From contig JAAVVG010000001.1 of assembly GCA_012976225.1 (NCBI GenBank), positions 186,001-250,000 of the forward strand: a DNA stretch of 64,000 nt, given 5' to 3'. This document shows positions 22,773-35,900 of this stretch, piece by piece (the first letter of the stretch is position 1; the number at the start of each line of letters is the position of its first letter). Source of the stretch: Golubevia sp. BC0850 (Eukaryota; Basidiomycota; Exobasidiomycetes; Golubeviales; Golubeviaceae). A program made the position numbers and the translations under genes. The notes beneath the pieces were generated by a model. It was given only the letters and a program-made list of their open reading frames with translations. It did no database searches and was not told the DNA's origin.

Positions 22773-25700
22773 TCAGCCGAAGAGTTCGTCGTCTTCTTCC
22801 TCACTCTCTTCCTCATCTTCACTTTCTTCTTCTCCAACCTGACCACTTCCAGCTTGATCGTTTCCTCCAACGTGCTCTTCTTCCTCGCCATCTACATCCA
22901 TACCCTCCTGGTTGCTTTCAGCGTCCAACTCTGCCATCTCTGCATCCAAATCGAAAGTGAATCCTCCATCTTCTGCATCATCCTGTTCCATTGGCTGATT
23001 CTGCACCTGCATCGGTTGATCTTGTTCCATCATTGACTGATTCATATCCATCGGCATATTCGAAGGTTGGAGAGAGAAGTTTCCGAAATCAGGTTGAGGA
23101 GGAGGTTGCATCTGGAAGTCATTCAAACGAGAGGAAGAAGGACTTGGAAGAGCAGGAGGACCCATGGAGCTGTTGACGGGAGAAGCTGGAGGCTGAGGCT
23201 GAGGTTGCGTTTTGGGCTTGGCTTTCGATCCGATCTTGGAACCCAGAGAAGATTGAGAAAAAGTCTTGGGAGGCTTCGTTGCCGACTCGGGCTGTGTTGG
23301 CTTGGAAGTTCTATCTGTAGAAGGTGAAGGTCCAGGAATAGAAGTAGAAGTGGAAGTAGATCCCGAAGCTTTCTCTGCAGCTTTCGCTGCGGCTTGCTTC
23401 TTTTCTTCTTCCTCCTTTTGCTTTTGGGCTTCTTCTGCAGCTCTGGCTTCTTCCTTCCGTTCTTTTCGCTCTGCTCTGACGTCTGTGAGTTGAGCTCTTT
23501 TGAGGTCTCTTTCTGTTGTAAGTCTTTTGAGAGCATCTTGTTGACGACGCTGTGGGGAAGTGAAAGATCAGAAGATGTGGGTACCAGCCTTCTTTCGCAA
23601 CGCAACTCTCAATACTCACTTTGATGATAACATTAACCGTACTCTCAGCCTCAGCAGTCTTCCTCTTAACCAGCGCCTCAATCTCTCTACATTCCGCCTC
23701 CAACTGATTTTCTCTGACTCTAATCTCCACATCTTCCTCGTCCTCCTCGCTTCCATCTCCATCACCATCATCATTCCCACCTTCATCATCTTCCTCAGGT
23801 TCACCATCCCAAAGATCATCTTCTTCACTTCCAGCTCTTCCAGCCCTTCTCCTCCTCCCACCAGTAGAGCTAGCACCAACCGACATGCTCCTACTAGATC
23901 TATCATCATCCTCGTCATCCTCTTCCTCTTCTTCTAAAGCTGCAGCTAATTCGGCAGCTAGATCTTCATCAACATCTGAATCTCCTCCCAGCATTGAAGA
24001 TCCTTCTCCATCTCCTATGCCGGAACTATCGTCGTCGTTTCCGTTTCCTTGATCGTCTTCATCTCCTGACTTGGTTTCGTTGTCTCCCATTGGAGAACCT
24101 TCAGGACCTGCTGTAGCTGATCTAACATCTCCATGGGCTGAACCTTCGTTGTCAGAATCGGAGAATTCGGCTTGAGCTGGATCGATCATCTCTGAAGGAA
24201 GGGAGGAAGCAGAGTCTCGGTGGTCTCAGCGACGATAATTCGATGATTTGTGAATCGAAGAGGATACATACCAAATTTGATTTCCGAAGCCAGCTTATCA
24301 TCAGCTATCAGTCTTTCCATCTCAGCCTCTACTGTCTCGATGGTCTGATAAGAAGCAAAGGAGATTCACCTCACAGTCAGCTATCGAGCACAACTTTCCA
24401 AATCCTTCCTCCACGAGCCCAAGAAACTCACTCTCTTATGAGCTCTCTTCCTAAACCTTCTCTTTCTAACCCATTTCATGGGAGGAGTGATTCCATGAGG
24501 ATAAACGAAATCATCGATATTGAAACCATCCTTCTTACTCGAAACTTCTTCTTCAGGATTGGAACTCGCACCTTGACTTTGTTTGGGTTCTACTAATAGC
24601 ATTTGAGAAATGTCTGCAATCTTGAACATATGTTTAGTATCCAAAGTCTTGTGAGATTCGATGATGCAAGGTAAATCTACTAGTTTTGCAGGGAAAACTG
24701 TGTTCCCAACTTTGAAAGTTGCTCGTCGAGAGTCTGATTAAGAGGGTCAAATAGAAGACTAGAGTTCAACAAAATGAATTATAAAGGCCCAGAAACATCA
24801 ATCAACTAAACTCACCTTTAAATTTCAATTCGACATCCTCAGCCTTTTTATTTCCCAATTCTCTCTTTCTAACCATTTCCTTCAACTTGTCATTCTCAAC
24901 GCCTTCCGGCATTCTCAAAATCAGTTGTTCTTCAAAAGCCAATCCTAATCCATTCTCGTCATCACTTGAATCCAGTTCTCTATCGAAACCTTGCATGTAA
25001 GGTGTGGTTTTAGGTCCAGCTCCTTGTCCACCAGATTCTCCTGCCTGTCTCATCTTGAGTTTCAACTTTGGAGCATTTCCAGAAGATGACAAGAGTCTAT
25101 TTCTGAGACCCGAGATTTTGTCTTCTTCTACTTCTCGGTTTCTGTAGGCAGATCTCACTGGTCGATTCTTTAGAGCTTGACCTTCATCATCGTCTCCTGG
25201 AACTCGATTCGGTGGTCTACCACCTCTACCACCACGTGAACCTCTTGATCCTCGAGGACCTCTTGAACCCCTACCTCTACCTCTGCCTCGTTTTGGAGGC
25301 TCTGTTCCGGGAGGAGGGAGTCCTAGCTGCTGAGGGTCTTGAGAAGCATCTTGAGGAGGTACAGCTATAGGTAGCTGAGAAGTTGAAGCTACTGGTTGAT
25401 CAGTTTGCTGTGCTTGTTGAATTGGAGGATAAAGGAAGTTTGAGTTGGAAGGCTCTAGCTGAGGAGAAGGTTGAGGTTCAGATTGAATAGGTTGAGGTTG
25501 AGGTTGTGAATCTGATTGAGAGTTAAGAGTTGTAGCTATCGAAGTATCTTGAGAATGAAACTGTTGATTTGAAAATGAATTGGATAAAATCGAATCAACT
25601 GCAGATTGCTGAGATTGTAACTCATGAGAAGTGGAAGGAGCTTGAGCCGGAGGTGGAACTGGAACTGGAGGCTGAGGCTGCTCTTGAGACTGCCGTAACG

Positions 25701-25917
25701 GTTGCTGTTGCTGCTGCTCAGGTTGAGGATTCGGTTCAGGAATGGTAGAAGGTGCAGGCGGTGGAGGGGGAGGAGGGGGATTGGGACCCATTCTCGGATG
25801 GAGTCTGGTGGTGGGAAGGAAAGACATTGTCTCTTCCAGGACGACCAGGACGACCAGCGGATTCTTCCCTTGGAACCGAATCACCATTGCCTTCAGCATC
25901 AGAGTCGCTTGTCGCAT
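22773..25917 (-). CDS. TAF7: Transcription initiation factor TFIID subunit 7
   Basis: TAF7 is a TFIID subunit that contacts TAF1 and helps control the step from preinitiation to initiation. Five exons: 24816-25917, 24432-24733, 24272-24344, 23620-24191 and 22773-23549 (2826 nt, 941 aa with this start). The conserved core is EEQLILRMPEGVENDKLKEM, RRATFKVGNTVFPAKLVDLP, CIIESHKTLDTKHMFKIADI and YPHGITPPMKWVRKRRFRKR. The N-terminal extension is Pro/Gln-rich with RG-rich basic repeats. The C-terminus holds a coiled coil and very acidic tracts. The start is uncertain: Met at 25917, 25827 (MSFLPTT) or just after (MGPNPP) all fit. A second open frame overlaps 25736-25966. The protein is about twice the human length because of the extensions. 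Confidence 0.93.
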
Positions 25918-26008
25918 TAAAGTCGGGTTTTGAACTTTGTATTAAGTCTAAGAATGTATAGAACATTGTACAATCAGTTCAGTTTGTTAAATCATTCTCC
26001 ATCTCCAT

Positions 26009-28824
26009 CTACCTCCCAGGAATGCTCTTTCCATTCTCAATCTTTCTTCTCTTCTTCTTGACAGCCTCCCTATGTCTTCTCTTGAACTCTGCTGTCAACT
26101 CTTTTTTATTCTTCTCCCATCTTTCCTTTCTCTCGTCTTCATCTTCAGTTCTGCAGAAAGGTTTCGGAGTGTTGATAGGTCGCACCCTTTCATCCCTGTC
26201 TCTATTTCCATCTTTCCTTCTATGATCCATCAAATGTCTTCTATCTTCGTGAATGTTGCTGTTGTTTTCAGTACCACTTCCTTGTTGAGGATTTGTTAAG
26301 ATTGTCAAGAAGTCCTTTGGATCTCTTTTGGCTCTTCCGAAAGAATCGAATTTGGGGAAGAGATAGACTGATGGTGTTCCAGTGGAGGTGAAAGAAGAAG
26401 TCAGATTTGATTGAACTTGAGCAGTTGAGGCTTGGTTGAGAACGTCTTCATCGTCATCATCGTTTGAGGGATCGTCGGCTAGGAAATCTAATTCCATGTC
26501 TAGGTCCAGATCCAAGCCTCCAAGAAGTAAGAAACCAGCAGCTGTAGAAAAAAAGAGAGAGCAAAAAAAAAGGGCGAGAAGATGAATTCAAGTTAGCTGG
26601 TCGGCTTCGTCAAGACTGAAGGCGAGAGGGCTGAAATGGGCTTTGGCTCACCTTCTTCTTGAGGTTTGAACATATCCTTCAGACTAGACATCTGCGTTTG
26701 GCTCTTGTTTCCTTGAACCGCCTTCGTCTCGGCGTCAGCCGATCCTCCAACATTCTCTTCGTCCACTTCCATCTCCGAGTCACGTTTCCCAACTTCCTCC
26801 GCTTGATCAACTTGATCAACTGTTCCAGGATCGAACCTGGCATGAGGCTGGAAGGACCTTGGACCTTTATTTTGAATCGCAGGAGCCAACAGAGCTGCTC
26901 TGCGAGCTTGAGCTGCAGTCAACGGTGCTTCAGTGACCTTCATCCCTTCTTCTCTTGATTTCTCTCTCTGTTGTACTTCTGGTTCACGAGTTGCTTCGGC
27001 CACTTCCACTTGATCTTGAGCTTGAATTTCAGGTTCTTGAGCTTGAAGAGTGGTGTCCCATTCCTCGTCCTCTTCCGGATCTTCCATCAATTCTTGACGA
27101 GTTGTAGTCATGGAGTAATCTGCTTCATCGTTCCCTGCTACTTCTGAAGCATGTTTGCCTTCAAGGAAGCCTTCTCCAAAGACGTTTGATAACCAATTCT
27201 TGGTTCTGTTCCTTTCAGAGACAAAATCGTGAGAAGGCCCACTTCCCCTCTCGTGGGCAGGATCCGCCACATTCTCCTCGTATCCATCTGAGAAAGTCGA
27301 CATAGAGTCAGGATCGAATGGAAGAGGTTGAAGGTTGGAAGTAGATGGGTTTTCGATTTCGAGTTTGCTGCTGGAGGTTGCTTTGGGAATTGCTGCAGAA
27401 GATGTCTTGATTTGAGGTGATCGAGGTTTCTCAAGCTTTTCTTCATTTACAGTTTCTCCCCCTTCGTCATCTTCAGAGGAAGAAGAGCTCTCGTCTTCAT
27501 TGCTACTTGAATCTTGCTCCTTTCCTTCCTCCAATTTCGTCTCTACTTCCTGCTCCATTTCCACATCTTCGTCAAAGTCATATTCACTATTGCCTTGAAT
27601 CGATCCCTCCAAATCATCGAATAGATCACTCCTAGCGCTTTTAGGATTAGGTCTAACTTTCAGCGAGAAGGTTTCTTCTTTCGTCTTGCTCTTTCCTTTT
27701 CCGTCCTCTTCCCCATTAGAATGAACCCATTTAATCTTCTTCTTTTCACTTCCTTCTCCCTCCTCATCTTCACAAATCCAAACTCCTTTCTCGTTCCTCA
27801 ATTTCTCGACCTCAGGATTATAACTTTCCAAAACCATTCCCGAAAGATGAGAGGAACCATACCTAGTTGGATCTAAAGTGATTCGATTAGCTCTAGTTGG
27901 AGGTTTAGCATTTGGATCTAATTTCCTCTTTCTAGTTGCCTTCTTCTCTTTCTTCTCTTTCTCCTTCTTATCATCTTTGTCTTCCTTCTTTCCATCTTCA
28001 TCCTTCTTCTTTCTGTCCTTTCTTCCGGAAAGCTTCGGATCATTCTTCAAATTGATGGCCTTTGGAATTGGACGATCAGGTCTAAGAACGATTGGTCTAA
28101 CCAAGTGTCCAGCAGGAGTTAGATTCCAACCCCATTCTTGACCTTCTTTGACTTCTGAAATCGTGATTGGAGTAGAGATGTTGGAAGCTTCGACTCCCAT
28201 TCCTTTCGGCAGTTTCTTCTGTTTCTTCTTTTTCTTGGGAGGTTCTTCTACTCCTTCAATTGAGGATTTGAGTTGTTCTTGTTCTTTCGCAAATCTGTGA
28301 ATGAAGGAAGAGTAGAGGCTGAGCGTGAGAAGAGAAATTCGAGAAAGGAAACGAAACGAGAAAGGAAAGAAAAGACGTACCTCTGCTTGTAATCAGGTTT
28401 TGCATCTCCAATTCTAATTTTGGAGTTATTCCAGGTAGCTCCACTCAGTCCGTTCACGCCTGAGAGGATTGAGCAGAAGGGATGAGACGGTGAGAAGAAA
28501 AGCAAAAAGAGAAACGGAAGAAAAGAGACCTCGACTTCAACTTACATTTCTTGATACTAGCTTGAGGACCTTTGACCTCTAGATAACCGAAAGATTGATC
28601 ATCTCCTGATGAAAGAGAGAGCAAGCAAAGTCAGTGAGTCGTTCGAGAACAGCTTCTCTTACCTTTGTTTTTTTTCTTTGCTATTCACCCAAAGCATTCT
28701 TTCCTGGAGGAGTAAAGTCGACAACCTCACCGATAGCCTCGAACCTCTTCTTGACTAGATCCAAAGTTAAGGTTTTGCTTAGCCCAGAAATGTGAAGCCT
28801 CTTAGTGATTGGCTGTTCTGCCAT
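26009..28824 (-). CDS. NOP8: RRM protein for 60S ribosome assembly, Nop8/NOL8-like
   Basis: Nop8 is a nucleolar RNA-binding protein needed for early 60S subunit maturation. Five exons: 28689-28824, 28546-28605, 28381-28459, 26652-28294 and 26009-26541 (2451 nt, 816 aa). The N-terminal RRM is split over four exons: KRLHISGLSKTLTLDLVKKR, then DDQSFGYLEVKGPQAS, then NGLSGATWNNSKIRIGDAKP. A Lys-rich region and long acidic Ser/Glu tracts follow. The C-terminal domain is typical of the family, with AAGFLLLGGLDLDLDMELDF and TEDEDERKERWEKNKKELTA then FKRRHREAVKKKRRK. Exon 1 ends at a less usual GTGAAT donor. Its stop lies about 90 nt upstream of the longest TAF7 start, on the same strand. Confidence 0.88.
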
Positions 28825-30133
28825 GCTGATCTGAGTGACGAGCAGAAGAAATTGAGAAGATCTGCTTCCTGTGGGTTGAGTTTTCTGCTTCCCGAACGAG
28901 TCGATCTATTGCGGGATTTGGAAGAGCTAGAAGCTGGCGATGTAGATCTGAAACCTGTGTTTAGAGATGATTTTCAACAGCAAATTGCGACTTGGAAGAA
29001 ACGGTGACGGTTCGCGATGAAGAAATTTGAGAAACCTCCAGCTTCTCCGGACGTGGGCGTCTGTACGCTGTACGCCTTCCTCCGATCGAGGGTTTCGGGT
29101 GGCGACCCACCAAAGTCAAAATCGAATGCGGATTGGAGATCTTCAAAGTCTTTGGCACAGCATGCTCAGCTCTCAACTTTGAATAAGCTTTCCGGGGAGG
29201 CTGAGTAGGATAGAGGGATAGAGTTCAAGAATTCAAAGAGATTTTGTGTCATGGACCATGTAAAGCGGTTCCATGCCGTGGGTGGTCGAGAAGTCTTCGA
29301 GTCTTGACGCCAATCATGTCTCTCTTCATTCAATCCCAGTGAAACACCTCGAATTGCATGGATCCATACTTTGTTCCACTCCGTCAGATTTAGTATAAAA
29401 CGAGTTCATACTCCAATTAAATTCTGCTTTTCTCCTCTTCTTTCTTCCTCTTTTACCTCCTAACATTCTCTTCAGAAACTCAGAAACATCCTCTTCCTTG
29501 CCTTCATCCTACAACCTCAACTGATTTGCCATTCGAGTTAATCACTTGATTTCAAAGCACCCACAAGAACCGTCAATTCCAACGCGCGATCGCGTCCTCT
29601 ATTGTCCCTTTTGAGACGCCCCATCCTCTCTCTTCAAATCACCTCCTATCAAAACCTTTCTCTTCTCTCTCTCTCTCTCTCATTCTCTCCAATCTTTTCT
29701 TTACAACTTCTTCTAATTGGCTCTCATTTTCAACAACTCAACTTTCGAATCTTGGTCCAACTCTTTTACTCTCTCTTTGAATCCCAAATTCCACTTGCCC
29801 CTCTCGGACAGAGGTCTATAACCAACCGCCAAAGTCCAACTTTGCTCCCTCTTTCTCCGATCTCTAACGTTATACAACTGTGAGTATACAACGATCAAAG
29901 GGACCAGACTGGATCGGGAGTGGAGGAAGGTGAGGTGACGTCCCCCAACCGACTGGAGGAGACCAGAGCTGGATCAGACTCAGATGTGAATTAGCAGTCA
30001 CTCTTTCTCCTTTATAAGAAGCCCGTTCTAACTTCTTTCCCTGTTTCCTTTTCTGCACAATCAATTCGTTTCGTTCAATTCAACAGCTTTCAGAGATACT
30101 TCATCCCACACCAGCTACTCCCGATCTTCTACC
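28825..30133. other. Long divergent intergenic region between NOP8 and the FAM72-type gene
   Basis: 1.3 kb with no convincing coding exon. It should contain both promoters. TATA-like sequences occur at about 29393 (AGTATAAAAC) and 30012 (TTTATAAG). A tandem CTGTACG repeat lies near 29062-29075. CT-rich stretches follow about 29650-29690. A 5' UTR intron for the plus-strand gene is possible but not demonstrable. Confidence 0.5.
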
Positions 30134-31752
30134 ATGCCATCTCAAGACTCAAGCATGCACTCCTATCCAAGCTCTCAGCAACCCTCCAACTCCTCCAACT
30201 ATGCAATTCAATCCATTCTAGCTACTAATGCGATCGATTCAAGCTCTTCAAATCTGAATCGTCAGAGACAGCGGATGGAAGAAACAGCAGCCTTAAGACG
30301 TTCAGCGGATGTCTTCCGTAGGTTAGAATCTGGCTCTACCTCTTTGTATGCTCCTCCCTCACCCTCTACTTCTTCAAACGCAAATCAAGCTCAACTCGTC
30401 AGAGAAAGTGAAAGGTTGAGGGAGAGGGAGAGACAAAGGTTCCAGAGAGAAAGGGAAAGAGATGACAGACTTTTGAGAGACATCTCAAGTAGAGCTCAAA
30501 GTGAAAGTCAGGCTGCTAGGAATTCCAATCAGAATGCAAGCTCCAACTCAAGCAGATCTTCGGGAGAGCAACAGCATAGGGTGTACTTGCTCAATTGCAA
30601 GCATTGTGACAACTTCCTCTCCGATAGAGGTATGAAGGTGAGTCGAAAGAGCTAGATGGGCGCATACAACCACATAGGAGAGGGCACTGGGCATTGCAGA
30701 CATTATCAAGAGTAGATCAGAAGGGATTGGGAAAGGGTTTCGGAGGGAGACAATGGTGTGGTCGACCAACCGCATGCAGCTGCTCGACGTCGCCAACCCC
30801 TGAGACCCAGCTTCGAGGCTTCGACTATAATAACCTTCTCGTCTTTCAATAACATTCGAAAGAGCTCACGCAAGGATGTAACCTTTCTCTCATTCATGGG
30901 AGTATCCTGAAGCTGATGGTCAACCTCTCCTCCTTCCTTCTCACGCCGCAGGCTGTGCTTCTTCTCAAGCCGAACATCACTCTCTACAGTACCGACTCAA
31001 CTCCCACCAACTGTGGACCTCTATGGACTCCATCTCGATTCGGTCCGGGAGGAGGTCGATCTTCTGCTTGTGGAGAGAAGCCAGTGGAGCGGACCTGTGA
31101 ATGTCTAACTCAGACTCTGGGATGCTATGGATGCGGAGCAGCTATCGGTTATTCCATCCTATCTCCTTGCAGCCGATGCACAAGCAGCGTGGTCAAACAC
31201 CAAAGATCTTCAAATGGTCATCGTACTGTTCTTCATTGTTCTGAAATCTCAGTTCGTGAACGTCGCTACGTGCCAGGAGAACCTGGAGTTTTGGCTGCAG
31301 TCCCACCTCCACCGACGAATCCATTCCAAAGCATCCAGTCTCAATCTTCTACAAGGTTACACGTTCCAACCAGTCCTTATTCCCATTTCGGTCGTTCTTC
31401 AAGTCCTTACTCCTTTTCAACTTCTTCAAGTGGTAGCAGCAGCCCAACCAACTCGACCTACTTCGATCCGGATGGAAACGCAACTGATTCTCCTCACGCA
31501 AACTATCTGGACATCCTCGAAGCTGAGAAAGCTGAGGCAGCTCTAGCTGCTGCTCAAGCTCAGGCAAACGCTCAAGCTGCTGCTGCTGCGGCCGCTGTCG
31601 CTGCTGCACGAGCATCAAGTAGCAACAAGAGATCTCCGAGGTTGATCAAACGTGGAGATCCGGTCTACTGGTCGGACTTAGTTCCTGGAGGAGAGAGAGC
31701 TGAACCTTTCAATCCGGATCCTATTCTCGACATGCCAGTCGCTGGTCGTTAG
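30134..31752 (+). CDS. FAM72-type cysteine-rich protein
   Basis: Two exons, 30134-30637 and 30952-31752, joined in phase (1305 nt, 434 aa). A disordered Ser/Arg-rich N-terminus with a charged RERERQRFQREREREDD-like helix leads into a Cys domain: LLNCKHCDNFLSDRGMKAVL, LYSTD, RTCECLTQTLGCYGCGAAIG and YSILSPCSRC. The paired CxxC motifs, the RGMKAVLL signature and the STD motif match the FAM72 family, whose human members bind the uracil glycosylase UNG2 (family knowledge). The tail is Ser-rich with a polyalanine run near residues 360-380. Much longer than the roughly 150-aa animal proteins. Function in fungi is unknown to me. Confidence 0.8.
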
Positions 31753-32985
31753 GAGGTGACAGGTCGGAATTTATTGAGAAGGAGGGTTTGATACCTTGTC
31801 TTTTCCCTTTTATCCAGCGAACTCTAGAAGTTCTTTCAACGCCATGGGAACCAAATCGACAGACCACATTTTCCTCAAACCTCAAACGTAAATAGCAAGT
31901 TTCGTTTTCTATCTCCCCTCTCGTCCACCAGCACTATCCCTCAATCTTTCAAGATAATCTATGTCCTCAACACTTATACTGAAACCCTTTAATAACCTCT
32001 TAACTGCTTAATATGTCTTCAACACTTCAAGCTTGCAACTTATTTCTATTCCTGCCTTTTCCTCCAATCAACATCGTCTTCTTTGTACTCTTTCAACCAA
32101 TGCTTCGCTTCCCACTCATTACTTTACTTCAAAACGGCTTTAACTTTCCTGACTTACCACTTCTTTTTCACTTTGTCATCTCCCTTTCCTTTCTTTGCAA
32201 ACCAGTCTTTCCCATTTCAATCTGCCCCTTTCGTCTTCAATTCCCTGATTCGGTTCTTCTCTAAAATCTGCTTTACTTTACCACAAAAAAACAATCTCGT
32301 CTAATGGCTTCCAGCTCCTTCCTCTTCCCAATTTGTTGCCGAATCTACTTTGCTCTCTCAGTCCCGTCTAATCATCGGCTACCGCTTCCCAATGTCTCTT
32401 TTCGAATCTCAATTGCATTTCACTCTTCATACTACCTCGAGCTTGACAGATTGGCAGCAAAACTTGAATTGGAGCTAGACGCCTCCGGATCGGAACTGCT
32501 GACACCTTCTCGTCACTTTTTGAGCGTTCTCCTTGTTGACAGATGCGGAACTTCGATGGCAAAAGGTAGAGAACGGACGTCTTGGTCCCGCCGCAGGTTC
32601 TGAGACACGTCTTCCCAATCCTCGAACTTTGCCGTCTCTAGAGACGCAGCCCCGGACTTGAGTTTCTAATTCCTATTCTCCAGTATGTACTCCAGTCATG
32701 TATAGTGAAATTGTCAAGACTTTGTTCGCGAGACCGAATGTTGAGATTGTGAGACAGAGGACGAAGTTGCCACCATCTACAGTTGACACGCTGAGAACGA
32801 AAATGATGAGGTAAGATTCATGAAACGATTCGAACATAAAGGAAACGGAAGAAAAAATTGAAACAACAGAAAAAAAAAGAATGAAGTCAACAAACAAACA
32901 ACGGAAACAAAAAAAGAAGGTATAGACCCAAAAATTCAAACAGCGCGAAACATTCGCCACCCAGCAGCGACACTTTGAACTCTCA
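31753..32985. other. Long convergent intergenic region
   Basis: 1.2 kb between the stop codons of two convergent genes. T/C-rich on the plus strand, with many short frames but no splice-consistent exon or family signal. Probably 3' UTRs plus spacer. Confidence 0.5.
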
Positions 32986-35900
32986 TCAAAACTTGACCAT
33001 GACTTGGACGACGTCCTTTGTCTTTTCTTCCAGAATCAAGACCCCGCTCTCTGGAAGCTTCATCGGAAGAGTTCCTCTGTCCTCTCCGAAACTACCATGA
33101 ACCAAAGCCTTGACTTGACTGACTCTTCTAGCTTGCTTGAAATCTTTCACAGCTTGTGGTAACCTCTTTCCATTTTCAACTTTGACCTCTCTAATTCTAC
33201 CAGATTCAGTTCTTGCCAATCCGATTGTGACTCCCTTTCCATCGACATTGAGATTCTTCTTTGCAGTGGCTAGATGTTTGTTTGAGATTTCATCGGAACC
33301 TGCCAAGTGAAGAGAAGCTAATTGAGAACTTGAAGTTTCAGGTAGTCCAGTTTCACCCCTTTTCCTTTGAGAAGGAGTCCTAGCGACGCAGAGAGTTGGT
33401 AGAGAATGGTAAGATGAGATGCTAGTCTGAGAAGACCGTGAAGAAGTAGTCAATTTGGATTGAAGAAAAGGTCTGGATGAAGTGGTTGAAGGTAAAGATC
33501 CAGATGAAGAAGATGAGTGAACACTTTCAGCATAGTTCGATCTGGCTCCACTGGCTTTGGCAGCAGCAGCCGCTTTGATGAAAGCAGCTTTGTCGGCACA
33601 AGAACGTCTGATAGCTTCCAATTCTGACCCTTTGATTACTGGCTGAGAACTAGCAGAAAGACGACTGGAAGAAGATGAAGCTGAAAGAATTGACTTTGGC
33701 TTGGAAACTGAAGTTGAAGTGGATCTACCAGAAGAAGAAGAGGAGGATGAGCTGGAGGGCTTCATTGCTACCGAGGATGGCTTCTTTGATTCTGACGAGA
33801 CCAAACCTTTGAGAGCGGCAACTGAAAGCTTGTTCCTTAAGAGACCACCTTTGCGAGAGCTTGAAGAGTTGCCTTTTGAAGAAGAGGAAGTGGAAACGGA
33901 GGGGGCTGGAGCTCGAATTTGAATCTGAACTTGAGCTTTCCTTGTCTCTTGTTCAATTGTTGACATGATCTTTGCTTTGAGAGCTTCGTCGACTAGCGAT
34001 TTGCGGCTCTCTTCGAAGTAAGTGGCTGGACTTGTTTGAGTCTTTGCGATTGAAGCTTCCACAACAACTTCCTTTCTCTCTTCGAATGAGCTCCTTCTGA
34101 TTGGGATTTCTGGTGAACAGCTGGTTGGCATGAGTCTGGAAGAGGAGGAGGAAGAAGAAGGACTGGCAAAGGTGTTTTGAGATAATGAACTGGTTGGTCT
34201 CTTGACTTTCTTCTTGATCTGAAGGTACTCGACTCCACTATCAGTTCTTCCGAAAGGTCTTGGACGGTCTAAAATTGAGAGATTTGAGGAAGTTGAGCTT
34301 GGAGAAGGCAATCCCAAGACTGCCTCGTCGACTAGAGGACTAGCTTCTTGAGGTGATTGGAATGGGAAGGCTGGGCAAGAGCTGAGTGAAGGAAGACCAT
34401 CAATCTTTCTTCCACTTCTTGCGAGGGGACTTGGGAAATCTGAGAACATCTCTGGAGTTCCATCTAGACCAAGAGAGGGAGTTGTGAGAGCCGGTGAAGG
34501 TTGAACAATCATGTTGAGATCTGCTGGTACGGTCTTTGAAGCACTGAGGCCGAGTGGTTCTGGGACTTTGAAGTCTGAAATTGAGTCATCCAAGAGGTAG
34601 GCGAAGTCATTGAAGAGTCCATCTTGTTCCTCGTCTCCTTCTTCTTGAGCTTGAGACTTCTCCACAAAGATCTCCCCTTGCTCAATTTCGAGAGACAAAG
34701 GTTTTCCGAAGAGAGAATCGATGTCCACTGGGCTTCTTTCTCCTTCATAACTGTAGGTGGCCGCTCTAGGTCTTGGAGCTGCTAGAACTCCAGATAGGAT
34801 TGGAGAGCTACTGGTTGAGGAACCAGAGAGGATGGATAGAGTTCTGATGTTGGCAGTAGTTGGAGCCCTGCGAAGAGATCCTGCTCTACCGAGTCCTTGA
34901 TCCAACCTGTAGTGACCATTAGTAGAAGCTCCAGAAGAAGCGTTTGATCTTTCACTTTTCGACATTTCTTCAGGAGATTGACTTGATTTCCAATAGAGTT
35001 CGTCTTCAGTCTCAACTTGATCCCAATCTTGAACGACTTCCCCATGAGCGCTCCAGCTACTTCCGATTTCTGCTCTTTCCTCATCGTATCCATAGATGTT
35101 CTGCTCTTCCTCTCCATCTTCAGCCTCCTTTTTTTGACGGAATTCTCTTCTGAGACCTCTTGCTTCCCAACCTAATTGCTCTTCTTCATCTGCTGAAAGA
35201 TAGTTCATCCCAGATCCACAGGCGTAGGCCATCTGCTCAGCCAGACTTGGAGCTGTGAATTCTCTGTTTGAATCGAAATCCAAGGTGAAAGGATTGATAA
35301 AAGCCGGTAGAGATCCAAGACCTTCGTTTGGGAGTTGAACGTCTTCGTCGTTTTCTTGACCTAGAAGTAAGAAGCTCTCATTCAGTCTACGAAGTTTCTC
35401 CTCATCCTCAACATCCCCTTGCTCTGATAATTGATTGAATGAAAGATCTCCGTCCATGATTGGGAAAGGGTATTCTTGAGGTTCTTCCTCAGACTCGCCG
35501 TCAGAGTCTGCTTCCTCGTCGCCATAAGCTGGTGGTAGATTTGAGGTTGAGGTTCTTCTGACATGAGCGACTCTGACTTCCTTAGATGGCTCAGCTTCGT
35601 TATCAGATCCTTGATTTGAAGAATAGCTTGGTGGACCTGCACTAACTCTTCCACTAGAGCTGATACTGCTGGCAGCTGCCGTGCTGAATGCCCAACTTCT
35701 GATGGAAGCAGTTGTTGTGTCTTGACTGTCTCTGTGTTCTAGAGAAGCTGGCTTCTTGATGAAAGATAGAGGGGCTGTGACGAACTTCTCTTCTTCTTCG
35801 AATCCAAGTCCAACGGTTTGAGAAGGGAAGGTTGGAGAGCATGGGCTAGCAGTTTCCGGACTCCATCCTTGTCTTCCACCTAACTGAGCTTGAGCCTCCA

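Noticed and set aside
29650-29690. TCTC-rich simple repeat
   Set aside because: Ordinary pyrimidine tract of a fungal promoter or 5' UTR; not informative alone.
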